Positions 42,701-53,243 of a stretch of 64,000 bases of DNA are shown in pieces. The stretch comes from Cyanoderma ruficeps. Lineage: Eukaryota; Chordata; Aves; Passeriformes; Timaliidae. The stretch covers positions 25,449,666 through 25,513,665 of the forward strand of contig VZDJ01000116.1 in assembly GCA_008694505.1 (NCBI GenBank), given 5' to 3'. Both the position numbers and the translations under genes were made by a program. Below the pieces are notes generated by a model. It was given only the letters and a program-made list of their open reading frames with translations, did no database searches and was not told the DNA's origin. Every line of letters begins with the position of its first letter. Position 1 is the first letter of the stretch.

Positions 42701-45064
42701 GTGTAAACTTGTCTAGGGAGTGAATGTGATGGAATTCATGTCTGCGGCATTGTTCAACAAAGATAAGGCAACTTAAACATCCCGTGGATCACTGAGTGTG
42801 GAAAAGACTGGAGCTGGCTTCTCCAAACAAATCATTGTAAGGAGAAAAGGGATAGAGATCATATTTCTGAGGCTTGTTTGGGAAACAGGAATTTCTTTTC
42901 ATAAAGGCTGGGAAATAGTTTTGATTTCATGTGTTAACGAAACTCATAATTTTAAGAATATGCTAATGGAAAAAAACATAATCTCTTGTTACATCTCAGT
43001 ATATAAAGACTTTTGCCAGCCTGTGGGAGAATGATTTCCACCCTTGCTCTTTGAGGCTTACAACCTTCTCATGTCAGGAAATGTTCAGAGTAACAGGGTT
43101 TTTCTGGAGTGGGTGAATTGTACCTTCCTAATTTGGTACTTCCCTAATTCCTTTCTGGTCTGAATAATCTCCCTTGGACTTTCAGTGCAACACCTCTGCT
43201 TCTGTGAATTCTCCTGGTGGGAAATAGTTTCATTTTCATCTTTGACCAGTTTATTTTCAGCATCACCTGGAGTCTGAAGGAAAATTCCTGTGCTACTGAC
43301 CCCAAAAGGGGTGAACACAGCTGATCTCAGTATTCAGTTCAGGCTAATGGGGAATGAGGATTGTCACAGAAAAACCCAGCTCCTGCAGCAACATTTGGAG
43401 TAAGAGCTGGCAGGGAGGCATTGGTGGATGGTGAGAAAGCTGGTGGATGGTGCAGGAAGAGGTACCACAGGAATTCTTTATCAGTAAGTGGGTTTACGTT
43501 TTCCGTGAGGGGATGAAAGCAACCTCTGCTGTATTTGGGATTTCCCAAAGTAAATGGAAATAGATCAGTTGTGAGTGCATTCCAGAGGGGAATCTGTGAA
43601 GTTTAACCACTGGCTGGTTTAATGTGGACAAACTGTGGGGCAGTTTATGTGCTGTGGGTGAAGGGGGGAGCAGAAATACTGACCTTGTTTCTCTATGGCC
43701 CTTACTTTGTTGGAGGTTTCTGCAGCAGGGCGAAGCAGAATTATCATCTAAAGAAACTTCTTCAGCTTTTCTTTTTTTCCTGCTAACCAATGTTTGTATT
43801 CTCTTATCTGCCATTAAAAAGACTGGGTTTAACTCTAAGTGTACTGGCTTATAACAAATCAATATTATTAATCTCTTCCGGCCTTACTTTTATTGAGTGA
43901 TTGTACTGAAGAAGCCAACTGGGTTTTTGAACATGTTTTTATTTGTTACTCACAGTATTTAATACTTATATTTCTCAGGAGTTATAGAGAACTGTTATGC
44001 ACATAAATACATGTTTTGCCATAATGCTGTCCTTGCGAAAATAAAGAGGAAAAGTTACACGACTTCCTCTGCCATTTTTCTGTAAAGCAGCAGTGGTGAG
44101 AGCATGGTTAAATGAGTTTAATGGCACTGGTAATGGCTATGCAATAAGAAGCATTTATAAAGCAGTAAATGCAGCCATGAAGAAAGGTGCTTACAAGGTA
44201 AATCATAGCAGGAGCCCCTCGTTAGGCTGTGATAATGCACTAAATAGTCAGAGTCAGTGCAATCATTAATATTACTGGTCAGAATTTTACGTTATCTGCA
44301 ACCCCCTCCAAAGCTGGGGGAATAAATCCTGCATGAGGGGCTGTGAGTTTGCTTTCCTCTGCTCTGCCTTTGCTGATATTCACCCAGGTACATCAGCATC
44401 GTGCAGGATTTGTTTCAACAGCAGAACTAACAGGTGCAATAGGATTTAAAACCATCCCGTGACGTGAATTTCAATGGCTTTGCTCTGAGAGAGTGGGACA
44501 AAAATACATTTTGTTGTCAGCTGAAGTAGACTAAAAGCTTTTCTGTCACTTCCCTGTCCTGGTGAATTTTCACTTAGTTTCAAAGGGAGGCCAGAGGTGT
44601 AATTGACTCTTTGGGTTTGTTAAAGGAATAAAGGTTGTGGTCAAAGGGGGCAGCTAATCACACAATGGTCAGCGAGGTAGGGAGAGATTCAGAGACGCTT
44701 TTCTATCCCTGCCCTCAGTGTAGCATCACAACTCACAGTTTATGGTCCAGTAATGTGTTTTCAGGAAACACACCGTGCTTTTCCTCAGGCTAAATTCTGT
44801 GTTTATGTTTTGTCGTTTCTAAACCCTTGCATTAGTGCCCCCAGCAACTTTTGTGAGCTAGGGCTGTGACACAGGAAGAAAAGTCTAGAAGCTGAGCTTT
44901 CAGGTGTGAGGCTTTTTAAAATGGTCTCTCAGCATCTGTAGTGTGCAGTGACTGCTCTTTGTTATTAAACAGTGATCCCCAAGGTGATAATTTGAGAAAG
45001 TGAAATTCTCCTGCAAAGCTCTCACTATTTCAGTTAAATGATGGCTTCTTTTTTTTGCTTTCAG
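39716..45064. other. Intergenic, downstream of PLPP4: no gene seen
   Basis: This is unique-looking A/T-rich sequence. The only structure noted is a hairpin with 10-bp arms (AATTAGATTT / AAATCTAATT, 41656-41678). Open frames up to 122 codons overlap one another on both strands and have no recognised domains. Confidence 0.7.
41656..41678. repeat. Hairpin, 10-bp arms, 3-nt loop
   Basis: AATTAGATTT, loop TCC, AAATCTAATT. The arms contain ATTAG/CTAAT homeodomain-type cores, though nothing shows that they are bound. Confidence 0.92.
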
Positions 45065-45123
45065 CAGTGCAGGGCACAGCTGAGCAGTTCAGGCTCTATC
45101 CAGAGAAGCTGGAACTGGCTCAT
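45065..45123 (+). other. Exon-like segment with strong splice signals (hypothetical)
   Basis: A polypyrimidine tract with TTTTTTTTGCTTTCAG ends at 45064, and a donor CAT|GTGAGTG lies at 45124. Between them are 59 bases, open in two of three frames. It could be an exon of an unannotated non-coding transcript or simply a chance pseudo-exon. There is no family similarity. Confidence 0.25.
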
Positions 45124-48100
45124 GTGAGTGGGGTCTGAGCCAGGTTTCCATCAACATCAACGAGGTTTGGGGGCTTTGGGCTTTTTTACAGCCAACAGAC
45201 AACTCTGTACTTCGACTGCTTTGGAGAAAGTTTTAAACCTACAGCTGCAAGTGAATCCCTGATTAGGACAAATGCAGATACCTGCCTACAAACCTGCCAG
45301 TGAAAAGTTTATGTTGAAATTAATGCGGTGATTAGGAAAAAGAACTTTGAAATCAGCGGAGGCCAAATCAAGTTGGGGGATCCTGGCATTAACACTGTGC
45401 ATTGTTTTCTGTGAATTTGTCTGTGGGAAGGTGAGCTGGCAGGCATGACAGAGCTCCTAAAAACCTCATCACAAACTCAAAATAGCTCTTTACGTGAGAT
45501 AAACTCGCCTGAAGTCCGAAAGTGGGTCAGTCAAATTGTTCCATTCCAACAAATCCTAATGTCAATTATTCAAACTGGTACTCAAGGTCTAATATAGGTC
45601 TAATAGGCTCTTACTCTTTCCTGCTGCCCAGTGAATGCAGGTGGGGGATGGATGTTCATCTGGGTTGAACACGGCTTGGATCACTTTTATTACCTATGGG
45701 GGTAATTTTTTCTGATTTTTATTGATAAAAACCCTGATACCATCCAAAGGACATGAAAGGGCTTGAGGGATGAAAGCAGCTCTCATCCTTCCTTCCGCTC
45801 TCCTGGCATTAAACTCCAAAAGCCAGGAGCTGGTTTTTGGTTCTTTCTTTGTACAATATTTGTTTAAATGAGTCCAGTGAAAACGCCTTCCTCTTTCACA
45901 TGCTGCATCCTAAGGAAAATGTTTGTGTTGTGCTGTGGATGAGTGGCAGTATTTCACACAATGTTTGCATGAATATCATCAGCTTAGAGAGAATTTATTT
46001 GGACTGAGCATTATAGAGCTCTCCCTGGGATTCTCTGGGCATTCAGGGAAGTATCCCCCATCCCTTGGGAAAACCTCTTTTATTTCCCTACGTGCAGCAG
46101 AGAGACCTGCTCTACCTCCATACAAGCAGGAAGGACTATGCTGACATTTTTCCTTCCCTCTGGCCTTGATCCGAAGTCATTCATTAATTTAAATCACTTC
46201 TGGAAGAACACCTTTAATTTTTCCAGCTTCATGCCTCCTAGCAGAAAAACATCTCTCGACTATTTTATTGATGTATTTGGGAGCTTCTCCTCTGTGTGTG
46301 CTCCAGGACAGGAACATCTGGAAAAGCTGCAGACAATGACACTAATAAATTATCCTGCAAACTTTTTTCCATCCCTCAAACCATGCAGGCTGAATTTGGG
46401 TTGCTCATTTGCAAATGAATCTGTCAGTCCCTGGCTGGATGGATGTCCTGTAATGACTCCCTGGATCCAGGCCCTTTAGGATATGGTTAAGCTGGATTTT
46501 TTTTTTTGTCTCTCTAGCTAAAATTGAAATCAGAGCAATGTGTAAAATAAAATAGTGTTATACAACGTGACTGCAGCAAGAAATCTGACCCTGAACATGT
46601 AAAATACCTGGCAAAGCCTGAAATGAAGAGAAAATAAAATAAAATACCAGGAAGCAAGGCAGTGCAGGATGGAACTACCTGTCCAAGTACCTCTGCACTA
46701 GAAGAGAGGCATCTCTAATTTATTTTTTTCTTGTAGATTAAATTTCTTAGAACCAAGCGTGTTCCATTTCTCTGGTCAACCCTTGCAGGTGACATCAGTA
46801 TTCCTCACGTGACCATGAGGACAGAGTGTTTTAAAGGGAATAATTCACTTCACAAAAACAAATTTTATTGCTCAAAGACTGACACTTTCATGACAGCACC
46901 TTTTGTAGCTTGCTTATGTAAGTTCTACTCAGAGGAAGCCTGAAAATAGATAATTTCTGTGTCTCTGGGAAAGGAAGAGTTTGCAAAAGTGAAGACCCTG
47001 AGGAGCAGAAAGGTGGGGAGCAGCACTGCCTGGACAGAGTGGACACACACATCCTGTGCTCCAGAGGATTCTGCCTCCTGGGCAGCAAAAGCACCAGATG
47101 GGATTTGGCAGGAGCTGTAAATTTTGGCTTCCTGAGTGGTGCTTCTGTACCTCTGGAGTTTTTAACCAACAGTTAACGTGCAATCAGCTTCTATTTCCTC
47201 CACATTAATTTGTCCTGAATTATCCAGCACAGATTAAAAATGAAAACTGACAATTAAGTCCCCAGAGTGATAAGTCTGGAAACACCCAAGAAACAATATG
47301 CATCAATTACTTGGAAAGTTGGCCAAGTAGCCTGCATTAATATTTACTGATGAATGTTAATGACCAGTGGCAGAGCAATCACTGTAATAGGGCGGCTCTT
47401 GCATCCCAGAGCAGCTCAAGCAGCATCTCAGCTCAGTTATTGCTGGCAGGAAAATCTTTCAAAAATCTCTCCTGCCAGAGATAGCACATGTTTAGCACAC
47501 CACACATTGACACCTTCCTCAGTGCTGGGAGAGAGACTTACCTGGCCACAGGCTTAAAAAAAAAAAAAAGTTCAAAAAGGTATTTGGGGTTAATATTTAA
47601 CTCTGAATATTTAACCCTGAATATGTAGGACTTAGCTGAAGGTCCTATAATCTGATATTACACTGAGGGTGAAGCATCTCTAAAGTAAAAATCAAACTTG
47701 GACCGAGAACTCCTGGTAGAAAGTCTGACCCAAATAATTGAACTGGAAATAAGGTGAAGAGATGGATCCCTAACATTTTCTCATTGTTAAATATTAGTAT
47801 TGTAAGTAATATCATCACTGTTTGAAGACATCAGGTCTGTGTGTCTTTCTAAAATATATGCTCTAATTATACCCCAAGTTGATGGGAAATCAACCTAGAG
47901 AAAAAGTATCATATTTTTCATGTCAAAAATCCATTACTCAATAGGTTGATGATTCAACTGTCGACTAGGAGCCAAACTCTGGCTTTAGGATATGGACACT
48001 GGATTTCTCACCCCACAGATTTTTTTATGACTGATAAATACATGTTTAATTTTCTAAATATCGATTACGAAAGCTATCAGGAAGAATTCTTACTGTATTG

Positions 48101-49669
48101 TTTTCCTACCTATTTTATCTGCTGGGAGAGGATGGTTTTCTTGCGGGTCTTTTACACTATGATTCATCAATATTAACCTGGTAATGTACATAAGAAAACA
48201 GCCATATATCTTATGTAGTAATTTAATCAGAAAAAAAGAAATTAAGTGGATTTTGGCTCTGGATTCGTGATCCAGCAAGATCTATGCAATCCACTGAAGA
48301 ATTAACATTCTAAGTAACTTTTTTCTGTAACATCTGTGAGCCCATCTCCAAACTGGGGAGCAAAACTGAGTCAAATTCCTAAACTTATAATAATTTAGAC
48401 TTGATACTAATAAAAATACCGCAGCACTTAGCATCTTCATGGTTCTTACCACAATTTTCTGATTAAGTGACACCTATAAATTCCTTAACTCCCAAAAATA
48501 GGAAATTGTGCCTTTTTTGGGTAAGGATTTATCCTGAGCTGTGCCAGTGTTGTTACTCACGCCCTGCTCTGGGGAAGGCTCCATCTCCCACGGGGGTTAT
48601 CAGCGTTTCCTCTGCTGGTTGGGATGTTTGTGCTGGAGGTTTCTCTTTGCCTTTTAATGTGAGCTTTGAATGCACACACACCAGATGCCTCAAGCCTTGC
48701 ATATCCTGCCATGTATTTATACTCCTACTTATACTTTCAGTCCTATTTATGCCTGGGGTTGTTGGAGGATTAGGCAAAACCTCCACATAAATAGAACATG
48801 AGGGCTGGCAGTGATGGACGTGGATGGATTTAGGTTTAGACCTTCAGCCTTGCACAGGTAATACCCTACACAGAATAATACAGATTATTCTGTGCTGTTT
48901 TCCTCCTGGGAGGATGCTGTTAGCAAGATAACAAGTCTTATCTGGGTAAATAATGAATAATAATTAAAACCCAGCTTAAGCTATACCTGGGAAACCTGGA
49001 GATTTGTTTAGCAGAGGTGCAGGTCAGCTGTGTTTTACAGGGTAAGAAACTACATTTTAAACGTGGGATGTGTGCTTATCCCATCAGCTCTGTGGCAATG
49101 AAGGCATCCTAAACTTTTGGGTGTCTCTTCAGCTGATTAGCAGCCACTCATTAAAGCAGTGTGCCTGTTGTCACTGATTGCTGTTTCCCAGCACAAATCC
49201 CTCCAGGACATGCCAGCCACCCTTCACCTGGCTCAGGGCTCAATCCTTTCAGGAGGTGCAGTCCACTTTATCTTCTTCTTCAGGCCAAACACATCAATAG
49301 CCTCCATAAACCCCAGCATTTGTGGAGCACAGAAACATGGAGCCTGCAAATCCCTGCTGATATCACTTGTTTGGCTGCTCTGTATCAGCAGCACTGCAGC
49401 CAGGAGATAAATCTGTTTGTTGTGGCTGTGACACCTGCATTGTAACTGTCCCTGCTTCCTCAAGTTTGTGTTTCTCAAGATCTTGCTGGAAAACCAAATT
49501 TAGCACCTTTTGTGGCCACCTCTGGGGCTGCAGGTGACCTCACTTTCCCTGCATGTGTGTCAGGAGAAGCAGCTTCATGTAGGCACCAGACAAGTTTGGA
49601 TAAGTTTTCCTGCTGCCAGCTAGGAGCTTATCCAAAATTAGCTGCCTAATTTTGAAGTGTCTTGTGTCA
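45124..49669. other. Intergenic: no gene seen
   Basis: No repeats I can name. A hairpin with 11-bp arms is at 48869-48894, and paired short hairpins lie at 49595-49655, just before the CR1 fragment. Confidence 0.7.
48869..48894. repeat. Hairpin, 11-bp arms, 4-nt loop
   Basis: CACAGAATAAT (48869-48879), loop ACAG, ATTATTCTGTG (48884-48894), an exact inverted repeat. Confidence 0.93.
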
Positions 49670-49893
49670 GTCCTGGACTGGATATTGGGCAGGAATTGTT
49701 CCCTGGGAGGGTGGGCAGGCCCTGGCACAGGGTGCCCAGAGAAGCTGTGGCTGCCCCTGGATCCCTGGAAGTGTCCAAGGCCAGGTTGGACAGAGCTTGG
49801 AGCAGCCTGGGACAGTGGGAGGTGTCCCTGCCATGGCAGGGGTGGCACTGGATGGGCTTTAAGGTCCCTTCCAGCCCAAACGATCCTGTGCCT
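49670..49893 (+). mobile_element. CR1 LINE 3' end, well preserved
   Basis: The sequence runs CTGGACTGGATATTGGG, GGCAGGCCCTGGCACAGGG, GCCCAGAGAAGCTGTGGCTG, CCCTGGAAGTGTCCAAGG, CCAGGTTGGACAGAGCTTGG, GGAGGTGTCCCTGCCATGG and TTTAAGGTCCCTTCCAGCCC, ending AACGATCCTGTG. This is the textbook order of an avian CR1 3' terminus in sense orientation, 5'-truncated to about 220 bp. Long open frames on both strands here (up to 161 codons) come from this repeat and the G/C-rich sequence beside it. Confidence 0.93.
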
Positions 49894-50031
49894 CTGTCAG
49901 CCCTCAGTGCTCCCAGCTCTGCCAGCCCCTGCCCTGACCCCTGCCAGCCCAGGCAGGGCCTGGAGCTCGGGGCTGCTGCCTCACCCTGTGCTGCTGCAGG
50001 GCTCAGCCTCCCCAGCTCTGCTGGGACAGCT

Positions 50032-50069
50032 CTGCTGCCAGGGGACATCCCTGCTGCCAGGGGACATCC
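50032..50069. repeat. 19-bp tandem duplication
   Basis: CTGCTGCCAGGGGACATCC occurs twice in direct succession without mismatch. Confidence 0.95.
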
Positions 50070-50411
50070 CTGCCAAGTGCCAGCACTGGGGGTGACAGCT
50101 GCCTGTGCTGTTGCTGTGTACACGGCTCAGCCAGGGTAGGGACACCAGCCCATCGGGGCACTGGGGCTGGTATCAGCTGTGATCAGGGGCTGCACTGCTG
50201 CCTCCAGACCATTTTGACAACTGTCAGGAGAATTTTCCATCGCTGCTGGAGCTGGACAGCTCAGGCATTTCCCAAAGCTGCTCTTCCCAACTTTACATTA
50301 TTGGAGTGTCTGTCTCCTGCCTGTTCTTATACCACTCATCACGTTGATTTCTGGGGTGTCTGGGGCACCAAGCATAGCTCAAAATAGTTACTATGGATAT
50401 TATTTTTTTTA

Positions 50412-50447
50412 GAATAATTTTTAAATTATTTTTAAATTATTTTTAAA
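50412..50447. repeat. A/T-rich 11-bp tandem repeat
   Basis: About three copies of an AAATTATTTTT-like unit. Confidence 0.85.
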
Positions 50448-51887
50448 GTATTGTGGAGATCATCCTTGATATTTTGCTTTTAATTATTTTAGAGACACCA
50501 TCCATAACCCCAGTGGTGTGCAGCTTTTAATTTTTTTCATTCTCTCTCTCAGATTTTTTTTTTGTTTTTGGAGGCAGCAGGACGTGTTCCCCTGTTTATG
50601 TCAAACAGATCGAGCTGTGTGTGTGTGTAAGTAAACAATCAGGTTCTTTTCCTTTATGAGCAGGGGAGTTAAGGGATTCAGGGGCCACGGAGATCCCTTC
50701 AGCTCTGATCTCTGCCTGCTCTCAGAAGCCATCATTACTCTCTGCATAGGAAGTTTTATTTCCCCACTTTTCCAATGAATTCTGAGGGTTCTAATGATCC
50801 CTCTTCCCCCCCGTGGCAGCCACCATATTTCACAAAACCTCAATAAGCATTTATTTCCCAAGTTTTCAGCAAGAGCTCGCTCTCGGTGCTCCGGCTGTTT
50901 GCTTTCTCTTGCCTGAGGCATCTCCACCACCCTGGCGCATTCCCCAGCATCCCAACCATCACACAGACAGGCCACTCGCTGCTCTTGGACTCACGATCAC
51001 TTGCAGGAATGTCTGCTGCCTTTCATCAAATCTGTCACAATTGGTTTCCTCAGAAATAAGTGCTCCCAACCCCGGTCTTGCTCTCTACAGCCCGGCTCTC
51101 TGTGCTGTGCCGCTTTACAGCCCACCAAAACAGATGCTTTTTGCCTCACAGCTTTGCAAAAGCTGCTGGAATGGGGCAGTGTTGTCGTTAACCTCTTTGG
51201 TAGCCAACTGTGCTGCAGTTTTTCTGTTTGGGGGCTTGTGCTTTGCCCGATTTTCTTGTCAATTCCTTGGATTTCTGTGCTAAGAGCGCTGTCACTTGCA
51301 GCCTTTGTGTGTTCATTTTCCCTTCTGCTGTATTAATGAAGTTTCCTCTGTGTGTTCAGCTTAGGCCTCCTCACCGAGTAATTTTAATTTTCCTGTTGTA
51401 TTTGTAGTTTTTGGGCTGTGAAGACTGATCCCCTTTGCCTTGCAGGTGCTGATTGCCTTCTTAGGGGCTCATTCTGGACCAGTTGCATTTCTGTGTGGCT
51501 TTTTTTTGTTTTTTTCCCCCTCACCATAGGAAGGTCTCAGAAAGGACTTTCTTAGCCATGCTGTAAAATCTTTTTCCATTCACTTTGATTGGTGAAATGG
51601 AAGAAAACATCAGAGCTTCATTGGCTCAGTTTAGATGGAGCTATTTGCATCCTCTTTTTTTCTGTTCTTCCAAGGCTTTAACTACCATCCTGCTACTTCT
51701 ACAGTTTTTTACTCACAGTGGTTTTGGTCATGAGATTTGCTTCTCCTAGCAGTTAGTTGGGAACCACCAAAGGACACTGGCAGAGGTTTCTATGCTAAAA
51801 TCCCGAATTCCAGCTGAATAAGATGCTTTGAAAAAGGCACTTGCCATTTCTAACTCTGTTGCTTGTCTGGTTCTTCAGAGGGAGCAG

Positions 51888-51911
51888 GACTTTGACCCTG
51901 ACTTTGACCCT
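51888..51911. repeat. 12-bp tandem repeat, 2 copies and a partial
   Basis: GACTTTGACCCT occurs at 51888-51899 and 51900-51911, followed by GACTGAC. Confidence 0.93.
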
Positions 51912-52799
51912 GACTGACATCTCATTACAATAGAAAGACAAAGAGTATCCTACAAAATCCCTACAAAACAACTCTAACATGGTCATTTTATATCTGAGAA
52001 CTCTCTTGTAGCAAGAGATAATTTGATACTTAGTTAGCCCCTATTTCCTCCTGATTAACACCACCTTGAGGTTGCTAATTGTCTCAGAAAATATATGTAC
52101 TGCAGTGATAGTGTGCCTGGCCTTTCTGACTGCCTCCAAGGACAAAAATATGTTTGTACTACCTGATGGTTGAGTGAAGTTCAATAGATATTATTACTGT
52201 GCCAGCCAATAAAGGGATGAGCAGAAAGGCTTACTGCAAATCGTGTGTTTGAGGAGAGTCAACTCATTAATCTAATTATCTACAAGCCCTCTAAAAATCT
52301 GTTATTGACTGTGCTTGCTGAGGCATCAACTCGAATAGAAGAGGTGCACACACTGAGCTGACAGCTCCTCTTCATCCTGGCAGAGCAAATTCCAAATCCT
52401 GTTACAAATTCCCATTCCCACTGCAAAGCAAAGGGGATGTACTCCCCGTGTAAGGACAGCAGCACCTCACTGCCAAGTGTTCCTGAGGGTGAATAATTGG
52501 GAAAGAAGGGATATTCCCCACAGAGAAGTGTTGGAATGCTAGAAATTTACATTTAAGATTTTAGTGTGTAGTCATATGTGTGAGTTCTCTTGGGGTAAGA
52601 ATATCTATGCAAATCTTTTGCTGATTCTTGCCCACCTAACACAGCCAGCTGTGCATCCCACCCTGCACGTGTGGCTTTAGCTCACTAAAATATAAAATAC
52701 TGGGTGAGAAAGCAAATGCATGGGGTTTATTCTGCTCCATAACTGTGAAACTTGGAGGGGTTAATCTTGAGGCCCACAAGCACTGGGGAATTGTCCCTT

Positions 52800-53243
52800 T
52801 GATGCCTTGGGAAAGCTGACCTGGAACAGAGACTGGACAGAGCTAGGGAAAAAAGTAGATATTTATTGAAAGGCCTCTGGGATCCACCTTGGGCAGGGCA
52901 GGGCCTGACCAGGGCTACATCCAAGGTGGACCCAAAATGGTCACCAAATGGCTGACCAGTCATGAGGTCTTACATTTTTATAATTTTTGGTCCATTTGCA
53001 TATTGGGGTTTAATTGTCCAATTACAGTTTCAGGCTGTGAGGTCCCATCCTTCTTGTTTCTCCCTTCAGCTACCATTGTTTGTGTTTTTGGGCCTGAAAG
53101 TTGTCCTTGGTCTCCCACAGGAAAAGGATTTGTTTTGTGTCCCTGCTCTGTGAAGAGCTGAGTGACACTGAATGTGAGCTCAGAGCTGCACCCCTGGGCA
53201 GCACAGAATCTGAAAAACACGAAAGCTGAAACTTAAGGCATCA
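52800..53243 (-). mobile_element. Solo LTR, family 1, antisense intergenic copy
   Basis: This 444-bp element has the same TGATGCCTT / AAGGCATCA termini as the copy at 4854-5302 and aligns with its reverse complement end to end. Shared landmarks include TATTTATTGAAAGGCC, GGGTCCACCTTGG (reverse complement) and the octamer ATTTGCAT (52994-53001). The flanks (CCTT on the left, CTTC on the right) do not give a clean duplication. It carries no coding sequence. Confidence 0.85.

Larger units (their letters stand above)
49894..52799. other. Intergenic: G/C-rich patch then A/T-rich sequence, no gene seen
   Basis: Bases 49894-50110 are G/C-rich but CpG-poor and contain a 19-bp direct duplication (50032-50050 and 50051-50069). 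An AAATTATTTTT-type 11-bp repeat lies at 50412-50447 and a 12-bp repeat (GACTTTGACCCT) at 51888-51911. No coding signal is recognised. Confidence 0.65.

Noticed and set aside
49638..50139. Overlapping open frames of 147-161 codons on both strands
   Set aside because: They lie in a CR1 3' end and the G/C-rich, stop-poor sequence beside it; all frames look alike and none has a domain.
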